Source: Ophiura sarsii | Lineage: Eukaryota > Echinodermata > Ophiuroidea > Amphilepidida > Ophiuridae | Direction of reading: 5' to 3' | Assembly (NCBI GenBank): GCA_035610835.1 | Contig: CM069442.1 | Coordinates: 27,915,798-27,979,797 of the forward strand | Length of the DNA: 64,000 nt | Shown here: positions 24,246 through 36,091 of the stretch, piece by piece | Numbering within the stretch: position 1 is the first letter of the stretch | How the letters are laid out: each line of letters opens with the position of its first letter | The notes under the pieces: generated by a model | What the model was told of the DNA's origin: nothing | Databases searched by the model: none | The model's input: only the letters and a program-made list of their open reading frames with translations | Program-made: the position numbers and the translations under genes

Positions 24246-25310
24246 CAGACAGACAGAGAGCAAACAGAGAGCACTGTAGCGTAATAGGATTAGATTAATA
24301 TAGTATCAATTTAGGTCTAGTAGAAAGCTTGGAAAAATAGACTCTTTATTAATTGTAGAAAAAATATAGGAAAAGGATGTTTTCTTGTAGAACTTTTTGT
24401 TGTTGGTAGGGGTGGGTGGGGGCGAGAAGTGGGGGTGTGGGGGTATCTACAAACTTGGCCATTGTGTTCAAGTATTAAACAATAAACAGAGCAGACCCAT
24501 ATTAATTTGCAGACCAATTGTTGAAATCCAAATGAATAAGATTGCAGTATTTGTATCAAATAAGGCTCTGATTATACTGGTCAGTAAGTAATGTCTCTGG
24601 TGTCCTTCTTATTATATTTTGTGTTTCCTCAAGCAGGGGACTTTAAGGCATATTCTCGTCATACATTGTAGTTGCAACCTTGCACAGGTGCAGAACACCT
24701 TAAGTCGCATGTCCTATATTATGAACAGAATAGATTTGGATAATTAGATTGGGAATTGGATGTCTTCATTTTAGTATTTGCGATTTTTTGACCTAGTCTT
24801 TGAAGCATCGACATTGAATATCAAGTTTAAGGATTAGTGCATGGTTGGTCAACCTGACTAATTGGGTGTACAAAGGCAGCACTCATTCATCTGAAGGTTG
24901 GCACAAATGGTGATCTTGTAATCGCTGTCATGTAGTATATAAACTCTCTTTTGCCAACATTTCTATTTGACAGTTGGTAGACAAGATGAAGGTGTACAGC
25001 AGGGCCTTGCAATGTGTATTATGCTGCATTTTTCATGCAGGTCAACATTTTCAACTACTTTCATTTGTTGAGATCTTATTGATAAATGTCATGCAGCACT
25101 GCAGCTCATCCTCACAGGGCTAGGTTTACTAGCAGAGAGAGCCTAAAAAGGGGCCTATTATGATTTTTCCGCATATATAGGAGTCTCTCTTTTCCCAAAT
25201 GATAGATTTCCTGATAGCTGTGTATACTTCTGAGCAAGGGTTGTATCTGTGGTGCTATACCAAATTAACATATTTCTTTTCTGTATTTCTCTATTATTCT
25301 CTCTTTACAG
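24246..25310. other. Intronic or upstream sequence without recognised gene
   Basis: Ends in the polypyrimidine tract and AG acceptor (25285-25310) of the first visible EFA6 exon. I looked here for the missing first half of the PDZ domain and did not find it. Confidence 0.45.
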
Positions 25311-25377
25311 ATGCAAGTTGGAGATATCATATTGGAAATAAATGGTGAATCAGTTCATGGGAAAACTACAAAAGAAG
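25311..25377 (+). CDS. EFA6: EFA6/PSD-like ARF GEF, PDZ exon (first visible)
   Basis: A 67-bp internal exon between a polypyrimidine-AG acceptor (ctctctttacag) and a GT donor (gaag|gtctgt). It starts in phase 0 and ends in phase 1. It encodes a typical PDZ core: MQVGDIILEINGESVHGKTT. VGDxIxxINGxxV is the strand D-E segment of PDZ domains, and joining to the next exon continues the fold. PDZ domains bind C-terminal peptides and would place this exchange factor at membrane or junction complexes. The ATG at the exon start is codon one of an internal exon, not a proven start. The upstream half with the GLGF loop is not seen. A transposon starts about 17 bases after the donor. Confidence 0.85.
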
Positions 25378-25394
25378 GTCTGTATATTATATAC

Positions 25395-25592
25395 TCTGTG
25401 TCAGCTCAAGTTGGGAGGTGACGTCAGCGCGTAATCTATTGATAGGCGCAGCACTTTGTGCACCACAGCCGACATTCTTCTGGGATCGCGTGAGAATGCA
25501 AATGCCGTCATGTTGTTGTTTCCTGCAGGATATCATGATGCTTTCAGTAGAATATGCGCTGATGTCATTTCCCAACTTGGGGTGACACAAAG
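25395..25592. repeat. MITE with CTGTGTCA ends just after a splice donor
   Basis: CTGTGTCAGCTCAAGTTGGG, with GGTGACGTCAGCGC, is mirrored by the complement of GCGCTGATGTCATTTCCCAA and CTTGGGGTGACACAAAG. The imperfect inverted repeats are about 38 bp. The 67-codon minus-strand frame across it is a by-product. Confidence 0.75.
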
Positions 25593-25661
25593 TATAGATT
25601 GTTATGAACTGTTGCTATAGTGATATATAATTTTTAATTTTAAAGTTATATTATGATGGTG

Positions 25662-25973
25662 CAGGGTTAGTATGGGTCATGGAAAACCTGGGAAGTCATT
25701 GAAGATTGCATTTGCATTTCCCAGGCCTAGAAAGTCATGCAAAAGGCTCTTCACCTTTTAAAGTCATGGAAAGCCATTGAATTTGGCAAACTTGCGAACA
25801 AATAATACATAGAGAAACTGACTGAAAACCAAGCTCATAGCCATTAAAAAAATCACAATTAAGTATCAGAGGGCTGGAAAAGTCATTGAAAAGTCATTGA
25901 TTACTTGTTGTAGATGTCATGGAAAGTCATGAAATTATGTAAGTAAAGAGTGTTCTAACCCTGTAGTGGAATC
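25662..25973. repeat. CAGGGTTAG-ended MITE (hAT-like) with GTCATGGAAA repeats
   Basis: CAGGGTTAGTATGGGTCATG at left, and the complement of GTGTTCTAACCCTG at right. The interior repeats 'aagtcat(t/g)gaaa' many times. The ends are hAT-like, but I see no exact 8-bp target duplication. Confidence 0.65.
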
Positions 25974-26040
25974 ATAATGAGATCAGTTGAAATCTCCAAA
26001 AAGTCTAATGTTTCAAAATTACATATTTACAATTTAAAAT

Positions 26041-26747
26041 GGGCTGTTCCAGTTGATATCCATTAATGTTGTAAATTCTAAACGTTTAGACGTTTAAATG
26101 CAGAATTCGCTAAACTGCTGAACGTAAGCCCTAATTAAATTTTAAAAGTCAGACTAAATTTTAAGTTAACAAGTAAGCTTACTCATAATTCTCATTCCAT
26201 ACAACCATTACAGCCCTGTTGTACCAAATATAACGTTTCTAGAAATAAATTCCCCCCAAAAACGGTCGAAACGGCTTTGTTGAACCAAGTATACATGTCA
26301 AAATTATTCGATAACGTTTCTAGAAATAAAAACCCGGTAGAAATCAACGTTGGCCTATCATACATGCATTCTTTCGATATTGTTAAACGACTGACTGAGG
26401 ATTTAGTCTAAGAATAAAAATAAATAAAGATGGCGACTAACAAAATGTGACGATCGCGATCGCAATGAAATAACTAGCATAAAAATATGTTTAAACGTTT
26501 GAATGCTTGTTTTTTTAATAGTTTAAACGGATAGTTTATTAAACGGAAATTTACGCCCTTAATATCCATACATCTCCTATAGTAGACATAAAAGCATATT
26601 CTTCTACACAGAGAGTGTAAATTTCAAATGGAGTCACCCGTGCAGGTACTCTCCATTTGAAATTGACACTCCCTGTGTGTAGGGAAGATTAAGACCGTGT
26701 CATCCATCTTCCATAAGGGGGTGTATGGATTTCAAATGGAATAGCCC
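26041..26747. repeat. GGGCTATTCCA-ended MITE, split by a nested element
   Basis: Left GGGCTGTTCCAGTTGATATC; right is the complement of GGATTTCAAATGGAATAGCCC. The inner part 26590-26690 contains a second hairpin, 'gtgtaaatttcaaatggag' against 'ctccatttgaaattgacac'. Removing the insertion at 26064-26561 and one copy of its duplication leaves about 200 bp. Confidence 0.75.
26064..26561. mobile_element. Nested hAT-like element, 498 bp
   Basis: Flanked by identical ATATCCAT (26056-26063 and 26562-26569), an 8-bp target duplication. The ends are short and imperfect (TAATGTTGTAAATT against the complement of AATTTACGCCCTTA-like sequence). The subterminal words 'aaacgttt', 'gtttaaacg' and 'acgtaagcccta' repeat. 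No transposase frame. Confidence 0.7.
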
Positions 26748-27029
26748 AATGATTGAACTTGAACTAGACACTCTTACTAGTATTAATTTCAGGCTTGAGA
26801 GTATTTAGTGCCCGTATGTCTCGGTGTTAGATTGGTTATTTCATTAAACTGTCACTTTGTATCCTCTGCATCCAATGAATTGATCATTTATGAAAACATG
26901 AATGAAAGTGTCGAATATTATTTCAAGGGCACTCAATGATGTCAAAGTCACAATCCCCAATGTTAATTATTAGTCAGCGATCCATGTGTGTACACATTTT
27001 GTTTTGAAATTTGGATAAGCTATATAGAA

Positions 27030-28015
27030 AACCAAATCCCTCAAACAGGTGTTTTTTAATGACTTTTAAGTCATCAAAAATTGACTTCAAAATCAATAAC
27101 GTGATTTAAAAATTGACTTAAAATTCAAAAACTTGACTTGACTTGGACTTTTTTTTTGCACTTTGCCAAAAAGGTGAAATCACCATGTTTTACATAATGG
27201 AGTATATCTTGAGTTTAATAAATCCAATATTCATGATCTAAAATTCTAATAAAATACTACAGTATGACAAAGATGATGTAAAAAACCCGGACCTCATCCC
27301 ATCGATTTTGATGATGATAAAAATGATTGAACTTTGGGCATCGATGGGTACTAATTATTTTGGGACAGCCTGTAGTAAAAATCAATGATAGAGGGCGCTA
27401 CTTGGAAAAGATCACATAATATGCCTTTTATTGAGTCACTTATCCAAACTGAGTAGAGTTAGTTGAGTCTAATCAAATTGGTTCAAATAAATACAGCCTG
27501 TATCATTTGACTTAACATGATCTGATGGGTAATATCAGTGTATAGATTGAGAGTGAGTAGTTCCAGGTTTAGTATGTGACTATAGTTCAATCAGTTCCGA
27601 ATTGGCGAGAAATATTCCGTTTTTATCTATCCACGCGCAAAAGTAATCAAAGCGTATAAGCACAATTTTGGCATACACAAGCGTCGTGCATACAATGTCA
27701 CTGCAACATTGCGCGCCATATTGCGCCACGTCGAGCGTTTTGCGCACAACGTTTTTCTGAATTCATTCGCTGCTGTAAATAAGTTTCGCCAATTTGGAAC
27801 TGACTAAACTATAGAACAATATCAGTGACTTGTCTGGACATAAGTCTAATAGTGCCTTGACTTGACATAAGTCTAAAAGTGACTTGACTTGACTTGATCT
27901 ATTGCACTGACTTGAATTCTTTGATTTGAGGAAATATGAGAGACTTGAACTTACTCAAATCACGTTTCTCCTTGACTTGAGTGTGACTTGAGGTGTAGTG
28001 ACTGGGTCACAACAC
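27030..28015. repeat. GACTTG-rich simple repeat element with inserts
   Basis: Variants of 'tgacttgact' and 'cataagtctaa' dominate 27050-27155 and 27825-28015, ending 'gtgactgggtcacaacactgcac'. It is interrupted by a solo TTAA-MITE end (about 27375-27434) and the family-B element at 27580-27814. A similar tail is at 29875-29993. Confidence 0.65.
27580..27814. repeat. CTATAG-ended MITE, family B (copy 2)
   Basis: CTATAGTTCAATCAGTTCCG to the complement of GGAACTGACTAAACTATAG. It contains the family words 'attggcgagaaatattccg', 'ttttatctatcc', 'gcgcaaaagtaa' and 'gaattcattcgctgctgtaa'. Confidence 0.85.
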
Positions 28016-28073
28016 TGCACTGCCCAAACTCTCCCCTATTCCTTTCAGACAAGAAATCCTACCTGTATAAATT

Positions 28074-28284
28074 TATAGTGTGATCAGTTCAAAATTTGCG
28101 AAGCCTCCTTACCGCAGTGAATGAATACAGAAGGATATGGACGCGGATGAAGGCAACAAGCGCACTGTGCATCATGATGTGTGTGTGTGTGGCCATAATC
28201 GCATGCGTACACTTGGATTGCTTTTGCGCGCGGAGAGATAAAAAATGTATATTTCTCACCAATTTGGAACTGACTAAACTATAG
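28074..28284. repeat. CTATAG-ended MITE, family B (copy 3)
   Basis: 'tatagtgtgatcagttcaaaatttgcg' to 'ccaatttggaactgactaaactatag'. The interior runs in the opposite orientation to copy 2 ('gaatgaatacagaagg', 'aacaagcgcactgtgcatc', 'ggagagataaaaa'). Confidence 0.8.
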
Positions 28285-28289
28285 AATCT

Positions 28290-29236
28290 ATTTATCTACA
28301 AAGAGCCCCTTTAACGCTTGCCAGCCGTTCGTAATACTAATAGGTTGATGAACCTGTGCGATGTGCGGTAAGGCACACAGTGGCGCTCCTGTGTCGACTG
28401 TCGAGGAGAAGAAAAAAACCTCGCTCGCATATTAATGTGTAATAACATCGCTTACCCGAGGCTCAAACTTCAGCCTTTGATATCGATAAAGAACTCATGG
28501 CTTAGGCTCCCACATCTAATGCTAATTGGATCCACATAGACCCATCTAAATCACAATTTTAGCGACAAATGCATGCCTCTAGACGATTCCAAAGATTACA
28601 ATTTCAGAAAAAAGACATATTTGGTATAGAAAGAAGAAAAAAAATCGCACATTGATATTTGAAATCCCTGATTTGATATGGCATCAAGGGCTAATTGGAT
28701 TTCAAAGAGCATCTCCCTGTGTGCGCAATACAAACGTGAGATCACACAGTGAGATAAGACAAAGTGTTTTAGCGATACGTTTAGAGCTCTGATGCGCCAT
28801 CGTGAGTGACAGTTTGGCATGTGATGCGATTCGTGCGCTGTAAGGGCTTCACATTTTCTCTACACATTTTATTTGGTTTTGCTTATTTATTAATTATGTG
28901 CAGTACAGAGAGTGGAATGTGTCTTTGTATCTTTGGAATCTACTGAGGGCTTGTTTGTTGATGACAATAATAGGAATCTTAATCAAAAGAGACGATACTA
29001 TACAGTGACAATGTTTAAAACTCCAGAGAACAAGGAAAAAAACTTCTTTTTATTTGGTGACATTCATTAGGCAAATTGATCGGGCTTCAGTCAAGTTATT
29101 CATGACTTGTATCATCACAACACGTCTAACCATTGAATTGACTTGACTAACTATTAAAACATGGCTTGAGGGAAATGTGAAAAAGGATATGTTGTGGGCA
29201 AACACAGTTTTGAAATAGAGGCCAACATATTGGGGG
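28290..29236. other. No recognised gene; possible older repeat
   Basis: 'agtggcgctcctgtgtcgactgtcgaggagaagaaaaaaacctc' (28379-28422) reappears as 'tgtggcgctcctttgtcaactgtctaggagaagaaaaaacctc' at 30908-30950, so both belong to a dispersed repeat whose edges I cannot place. Nothing coding is recognised. Confidence 0.45.
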
Positions 29237-29680
29237 ATATATACACCCGTCCAAAGAAGTTCCTTGCCACTCATTGAAGTTCAAATATTGAAGTTCAAAT
29301 ATTTCACATAAATATTTAATATAAATTAAACAATTGCATGTCAAAATAAGCAGACAATAATTCTCTATCATGTCTGTATGAAATTAAGCTGTACGCATTC
29401 ATTAAGCAATGGTAAGGTTCATATTGTGTTCAATCATTCACATTAACATTTGAATGGAGGGATTATCCAATTTTTTGCAATCTTCTTCCACAGACCTTGC
29501 CATTGTCAAGTGAATGGGATCTGCCATGCATGAGTGATCATGTCTAAATTCCATGTTAAGCTGTTATAGGATTATTTCTGCTTATTTTGATATACAATTA
29601 TATATATTCTATTAAATATTAATTTGAAATATTTGGACTTTACTAAGTGGCAAGGAACTTCTTTGGAGGAGTGTATATAG
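29237..29680. repeat. Foldback MITE
   Basis: 'tatatacacccgtccaaagaagttccttgccact' at left is mirrored by 'agtggcaaggaacttctttggaggagtgtatata' at right, and the arms continue for about 120 bases through 'tgtcaaaataagcaga' against 'tctgcttattttgata'. Confidence 0.8.
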
Positions 29681-29869
29681 AAAAAAATAGAAAAACATAT
29701 GCTTCTTCAATTCATAACTTGTGATTACCAAGTAAATTTATGCTGATGATGCCTAATAAAAACAATCAAACAAACAAACAAACAAATTACCTGCAACATG
29801 GTATAATTTGGTAAAATGTGCTCTTTCATTCAATTCATGCCAATAACTCTGAGTCGATTTGGGGTCTCC

Positions 29870-29995
29870 AACATGTCCATCTTGACCTGACAGGTCACAT
29901 TTAACTCAAGTCACATCTGTTTATCACTCAACTTGACTTGTGACTGGACTGGAGGTTTAGTGACCACTTGGCCACAACACGGCCTGGCAATACTA
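29870..29995. repeat. GACTTG-rich repeat tail
   Basis: 'cttgacctgacaggtcacatttaactcaagtcac ... aacttgacttgtgactgg ... gtgaccacttggccacaacac' parallels the tail at 27930-28015. Confidence 0.6.
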
Positions 29996-30241
29996 TGGAT
30001 ATTAACACCTCCACCGGGCGATTGTTCGAATATATAAAATTGTTCTTTTCAGAAAATGTTCTCAATTTTAAAAGCCTATCTATTATTACTGAGACAATAA
30101 TAGGCATGTTTGTACTTATTTAAATGTATTTCTCGTGGTGATTCCAAATATCGCAATGAATTTATTTATTTTTGCCTTTTTTAAAAACATGTGAACTTTT
30201 TCAACTGTCGTCTCCAGTCGCCTGTCGCATGGAAAGTGTTA

Positions 30242-32343
30242 AATACTTTACAAATCATTGGCACTCATGAAAATAATCTACTATGCCCACACTAAAATAA
30301 CGTCAATGTAAACTGAGAATTACAATAACCATATAGAGATATATCACCGGCCATCATAGTTATATTAGGTATCTAGATAATTTATCAATTTAAACGGAGT
30401 GCGCACGTTTCACATGGCACTGGCGTTTCATCGGCCAACATTATTTTTTTGGCCTGTGGCGAAATGATTTGATGGTGGTCATAAGGGAACTAATGTATCA
30501 TGCATTGCATAGGGACGGCGTCAGTGATTGTCCAGGTTAATAACGACTGTGGTCCCTTGATGGGATGAATATACCTTAGCAAGATGAACAAAATATACAG
30601 TTCCATTTTTTAAACATTTAAATAAAAGTGACAAAAACGAAAGAAACCTTGTTCCATGGGCCCAATTTATTTTTTGGGGTGAGGGATGAATATGGAGCCA
30701 ATTTTGTTCAAGCTTGTCAAAAGTGTCATATTTTTACAGATTGATATGATTTTTAAAAGGAGGAAAAAAGAAGGAAATAGCCAGACTGACCAACCCAACG
30801 TAAGAACATGGTTTCTTTGTTTTTCGTCGCTGTAGTATATATATTGATTATGTAAAATTAGCTCATTACATTCATTTACCTCTCAGCAGTGACATCGGGG
30901 CAAATTTGTGGCGCTCCTTTGTCAACTGTCTAGGAGAAGAAAAAACCTCTATCATCATAGTGTTTTCGTGCGAGTGCTGGGATTAATCAATGGACACATA
31001 GGAACATATGGCAACACATCAGAGCACATGGCAACACATGGGGGTATATGGCAACACCTTAGAATCATGTGCACAATAGAGTTGGGATCACTGGAAAACA
31101 TGGTGATGCCACTGCACAGAGGTAGATGAATAAACTATAGTAAAGCTGCATATATCGATTATAACTTTGATGCGACTTGGAACAAATAGAGTATAACTTT
31201 ACTTGAGCCAATCAGTGACTTGGCTGGACTGGACTTAAGACAACGGGGACTATTACTATTTGTTGCCATTGTGAAGTTATTTTGAAGATGAGATGAGACG
31301 ATGTTTTTGAAGAATAGCGATGTGGTGCGGTTGAAAAGGTCAATTTTATTTTGTTTATTTGGCAAAATGCATGACCCTCTATCTTGTTATCTTTTTATTT
31401 AATCTTGAAGAAAACTGTCACTTGTATGTTGAGTGTAAAACGTCATGATAATGTGGTAAATTATTCATGCAATTTCTTGCTGAGGTACAACGTTGATTGA
31501 CAGCTATTCGGACATGCGCGATGGTGCACCAGCTGAATGTAGTAAGCTATAGATCACGGAAGCTGTAGACTGCCAAGCTGAGTGAAAATCAACAATCACA
31601 TTTTGTTTTATTGCGAGAGAAATATCTTGTGAAAAAATATGAGATTTGCTGAGGATGTTTACAATGCTATTAGCTATCATTTGTCAAAATTTGAGCACAA
31701 TATTTGCTATACACGATAGCCGAGTTAGCTACCTTATCTTTACCTGTTGTATTAACTTGGACTTTTAAATGTGATTGCATGGCTAAAGACTTTCACTTTG
31801 ATTGCTTTGAGGCAACATGAAATGATTTGGTCATTAGGAAGCTAATGTATCATATTGTATATGGATATAGAGTCCAGATTAATAGTGGCAGTTGTCATGC
31901 AATGATCATACCATGGCCAGATGGTGAAAAAATAAAGTTTATCATATTCTTTTAGGCATTTTCCCTTTTTTGTGCAAATGGTGTGTCCCGTGGTGTGTAC
32001 CAAATGTTGGGCATTTTCCTTTTTTGTGCAAATGGTGTGCACCAAATTATATGTAGCGCCAAAATTGCCTCTTTTGCAGCACATATTCTTACTTTATGGA
32101 CTGCCGGAAAATCCTACGGCTCTTCACGTTGGTCTTTCAATTATGCAATTCCATATTGCTTACATAATGTAGTTTTTGGTGTTAAAGAGAAGTATTACTC
32201 GCTGATAGTTTCAAGATAGCATTGCTCCTGAATGATTACAAAATAATTTGTATATTTCTGTCTGTGTCACGCCTCAATTTTGAAACACCCTCATCACCTG
32301 GTGTTCTGAATGACGGGTTCCTGTATGATACGTATCCATACCT
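30242..32343. other. No recognised gene
   Basis: Contains the second copy of the 'gtggcgctcc...aacctc' repeat (30908-30950), a short 'catatggcaacacat' iteration (30995-31060), and a roughly 57-bp direct duplication 'ggcattttcc(c)ttttttgtgcaaatggtgtg' (31956-31986 and 32010-32040). No splice-flanked coding exon was recognised. Confidence 0.45.
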
Positions 32344-32545
32344 ACGGTGAAAGTGGCAATTTTTGTGCGATTTAATTTCACGCTTGTCTGATTTCAGCCA
32401 TTTCGGGTTTTTTTAAATTCGCGATTTGAAAAGCTCATCACATAGACTTATACACAAAATAAATATATTGGGTGTTTTTATTTTTGCAGTAGCTGCTTGG
32501 AGCGCGAAAATTAATGAAGCGCGAACATTTTCATGTTTACAGTAT
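32344..32545 (-). repeat. TACTGTAAA-ended MITE, family D (copy 4, reversed)
   Basis: Starts 'acggtgaaagtggcaatttttgtgcg' and ends 'gcgcgaacattttcatgtttacagta'. In the middle, 'catagacttatacacaaaataaatat' is the complement of the word seen in copy 2. Confidence 0.75.
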
Positions 32546-32636
32546 CCATGTCTAGTCGTATTGGAACAACAATTTTGTTTGCGATTAAGGAAATGCTACA
32601 TATGGAATTCATGTGATTGACAGCTGGTTTACATGT

Positions 32637-32870
32637 GTAGCCAATTTTAAATGCTAACCACGTAGGACATTGTAAATACAGTGTACCCAACAAGAACTGT
32701 TGCCGGTGTAAATATATAGTGTATCCAATGTTAAATGCTAGGACACTGTTGCGAATGTAAATAATATTGAGTAAACCTAACCTGAATGCTAACTGAAGGC
32801 ACCGTTGCGATTGTAAATATAGAGGCAGGGTACCCAATTTTAAATTCCAGACCACTATTACACTTGTTTA
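32637..32870 (+). repeat. ~60-bp tandem repeat, about four diverged units
   Basis: Units share 'gtaccaattttaaatgcta', then 'gacactgttgcgaatgtaaatata'. 'ttgtaaatac', 'gtgtaaatat', 'atgtaaataa' and 'ttgtaaatat' occur at roughly 60-base spacing. A 114-codon minus-strand frame over it reflects the repetition. Confidence 0.65.
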
Positions 32871-33174
32871 CACTGAGGCTGAATTCGACATTAGTCAAAT
32901 TTGAACACATCTTCATTTAGAGGTGAAATGGGTCGATGAGTTTTGAAAGTGATTTCAGAGGTTGAATTCTAACTATGACTTGATTGAGCAACAGTTTGGA
33001 ACTCAAATTTGACCTCTTTTTCAAATTCAAAATGAGAATTTGCAGCGTAAAAACATGCACGATTAAGATTCAACTTCATTTTCTATCAATAGTATTCATG
33101 TCTCTAGCCAGCAAATTTGTAAACAAGTCATTTTCACTTTCAGTTAAGAAATCAACTTCATCCTTAGCATGGTG

Positions 33175-33558
33175 TTATACCGGGGGGGGGGGGCACTTAA
33201 CTTATTTTTGGGTAGGGGTGTGCCATCCAGGGTCTCAAAAACGGGGGCTTCGGATCGGAGCTTGTTTTTTGATGACAAATATAGTCTTACAGGATTTTTG
33301 AAAAATAGGGGTTTTAGAACGTACATTTTTCAAAAAAATTGGGGCTTTGGAACGCAAATTTGCCAAATATTTGGGGCTTTGGAAAGCACTCTTACATGAT
33401 TTTTGAATTTTCAATAAAATGGGGGTCCTAAGAGCTGATGCAGGTTCAAAAGGGGGTCTTAAGAGCGAGCAGAAGAGGGTGAAAAAGGGGGTCTTCAGGG
33501 CGTCACATGCGTATACCCCTTTCCATTCAATGTCTCCCCCGCCCCCTCCCCGGTGTAA
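33175..33558. repeat. G-run TIR element with internal 'ggggctttggaacg' repeats
   Basis: Left TTATACCGGGGGGGGGG; right is the complement of CCCCCTCCCCGGTGTAA. The interior repeats 'gggg(c/t)ttt(g/a)gaacg' at 33243, 33306, 33340 and 33372, then 'gggggtc(c/t)taagagc' at 33421 and 33452. Short frames on both strands are by-products. Confidence 0.65.
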
Positions 33559-34092
33559 TCAGCCCATTGAAAAATAATTGATGCAATTTTATTTGACTCT
33601 GTGTGAACACAGCCATAGTCAGCAGAGCAGGACACTGTAAAAAAATCATATCATTGTATAGAGTCGTCACAACATTGCTATTTGCACTAATCATAATGTA
33701 ATAATGTTGATGTCTTGCACATATCAAGGGCTTAGTGCCACAATGCCGTATCTGTAATAGCTGCCAGTTATTATGGGGTTGATTACATGGTGAGCAATTG
33801 ATAAAAACTAAATATAACTCGGAGCAGCTATTGCAAATATGATCTTTTTGAACAGATACATTATTTATGTTAAAAGTCACTATCTTTAATAGCTGCTATA
33901 TGCTATACACTTGTGGTGCTATATTGTGAACCCTTGTAATAATGCACCATTACACATGGCAGCCATTGTAGATAGGGCCTTGTGGTTCCAAACCCTCGGT
34001 ATATTCTGTGTATAAATGTCAAGAGAAGCTGCAGTAAATATCAGTCATTTATATTAGAGATGGATTGAATGTTGTGCTTCTAGTGAGAGGGT
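33559..34092. other. No recognised gene
   Basis: AT-rich, with 'gctgcta' and 'gcagctattg' words near 33764-33900 in inverted order. No coding evidence. Confidence 0.4.
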
Positions 34093-34484
34093 TATCGTCG
34101 CTGTTCTGTCAAAACCTCGTATCTCCATTTGGCCCTTCTCTCAGCATGTAAAAAGTAATACTTTCTATGTATAACCTTTAAGCAGTCTGTTGTATTACTA
34201 TGAGTTCTATTGAGTGGATTATCATTGTTCTGTCAAAACCTCGGTATGTTTTTCTGGCCCTGCAACATGTATAAAGTAAAACGGCCCAACTGTTATGCAC
34301 CGGAAGTATTGCTTTATAAATACATGTTCAGTGGCAAGAGCACTTACAAAGTTATTAATAGATGTTTTGTTTTGGCTCTTGAACATGTTTAGAGCAGACT
34401 TCCCAAAGGAAGTATTATTTTATACATCTGATCTGAAGGCCGGCCGAATGTAGGTACAAGTTGTTCACAGAACAGCGACAGTAT
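34093..34484. repeat. Foldback MITE, family A (copy 2, compound)
   Basis: A partial left end (TATCGTCGCTGTTCTGTCAA, 34093 on) is followed by a second left end ('tatcattgttctgtcaaaacc', about 34218) and one right end ('cacagaacagcgaca'). This looks like one copy inserted next to or into another. Confidence 0.75.
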
Positions 34485-34932
34485 GCTACCAAATTCTCTA
34501 TTAAATCGCACCTTTTACACCAGTTTCTCTGATATGAGGGTGGGAAGACAATTTCAATATGTGGATGGGGAGGGATGACAACATTTTTTAGCAGAATAAT
34601 GAATGAATGCAATCACAGATGGTGGAAACAAATGGATGAAGGACTCCCCAAAACATCAAGCTTACCGCCACACTAGTTTGAATACATGTGTGTACCCTTT
34701 CGACCTTGTTTCGTAATCCAATACCCCAAACTCAGCACCAGTCCAGACACGGTCCAGACGTGATCATGTTTACTCACAGTTTAGCAAGAACCAATCACGC
34801 GCACGCTATGAGTGGACTCTTCCCATCGAGGTCAAAGGGCGATCGAAGTTAACTTGTTGTCCAATCACGTAACTCGGTGCAAGTCATTCCGGCCGTGTCT
34901 GAATAAATTTACGGCAGAAAAACTGAATATTC

Positions 34933-35196
34933 TTGAATATTCAACAGCTTCTAGCAAAATATAGGAATATCGGAATAATATCGGATCCACGTATGGTTGT
35001 TTACAAAGATGCATTCTTTGTTTTGACCTTTGCAAAATTAAAATCGACGGTTGCGTTCGCCGGCAAATGGATCTACTTAGTGGCACTTTCTGACCTATTT
35101 ACGTCTTGGAATGCGATTGCTTCGTGGTTTCACTGCTTCATGCCATTCAGATTACGGAAATATCGGCTTTATTTCGTCTTTTTGATTGCTAAGTAA
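34933..35196 (+). other. Hydrophobic 87-codon frame by a possible splice donor; uncertain
   Basis: The frame lies inside the 3,991-bp element, downstream of two CCAATCACG motifs (about 34791 and 34861), and ends next to a possible donor, CTAA|GTAAGT (35195/35196). It shows hydrophobic and aromatic residues but no recognised domain. It could be a promoter-proximal exon of the transposon's own gene, an exapted alternative first exon of EFA6, or chance. Confidence 0.2.
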
Positions 35197-35804
35197 GTTA
35201 TTTTACATTAACAAATAAATGCACGAGTAAATTGAAATGAGAGCTAGTCACCTTCCATTCGGAAAATCGGTAACATTTGGCTAAATATTTTGATGGAATC
35301 AAAATTAAAAAAGCTTACTTTTGCAAATCAAGCTTTAGTTTTGTTTATCGTGTGTACTCGGAGTCAACGAAGAATGGCGAGTTTGCATAAAAGAAACACC
35401 ACTTTTAAAGGCATCGTATGATTAAATAAAGGAGAAAATAATGTACCCATAGTCATTTATGACGCATAGTCTGATACTAAAAGTATTGAACTGACGACAA
35501 TTTTCTAGAGTTTGTTTTGTTGGAATGTTGGACGGGTACGGAATTACGTCTACTCTTACGACACGTCTAAACTCGTCAAACATTATTCATGTTTGTTTGT
35601 GTGTTCAATAAAAAAACATCCTGAATCTGATTGCTATTACAAGTTACAGTAAAACATGGTGCAAAAAATGAAAATATCTTTTGGCTGAATGAAATATTAA
35701 CCCAGTTTTCCCCAATTTTTCACCTCATTTTTTCTTACAGGTGAGGTAGGCCTGTCAGAAACATACAGATGTCCAGTCCAAAATGCAATCTACCAGTCTA
35801 CTAG

Positions 35805-36091
35805 GCGAACTTCAAGGGTGATAGTCAAGCATCGTGTGAAAATTGGATTATCGGATATTATTGACGCTTGATATTCAATTGGGATCTGATAATTTCACTC
35901 TTGGAAAAAAACCGAGTGATACATGCCGATTGTGAAGTATGTCCACGATACATCTCATGCGAACATCAAGGGTGATAGTCAAGAATCGTGTGAAAATTGG
36001 ATTATCGGATATTATTGACGCTTGATATTCAATTGGGATCTGATAATTTCACTCTTGGAAAAGAATGAGTGATACATGCCGATTGTGAAGC
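35805..36091 (+). repeat. Direct repeat of ~134 bp at 154-bp spacing
   Basis: 'gcgaac(t/a)tcaagggtgatagtcaag' through 'gagtgatacatgccgattgtgaag' occurs at 35805 and again at 35959, with only a few differences. Within each unit 'gtgaaaattggattatcgga' is partly complementary to 'gatctgataatttcac'. Confidence 0.85.

Noticed and set aside
23658..24263. 201-codon minus-strand open frame
   Set aside because: It runs across the 129-bp minisatellite, whose period is a multiple of three. The repeat explains the open frame, and the plus strand is also open; no known domain.
34933..35196. New membrane protein gene
   Set aside because: Hydrophobic frame of 87 codons inside a transposon, with no homologue recognised; kept only as a low-confidence note.
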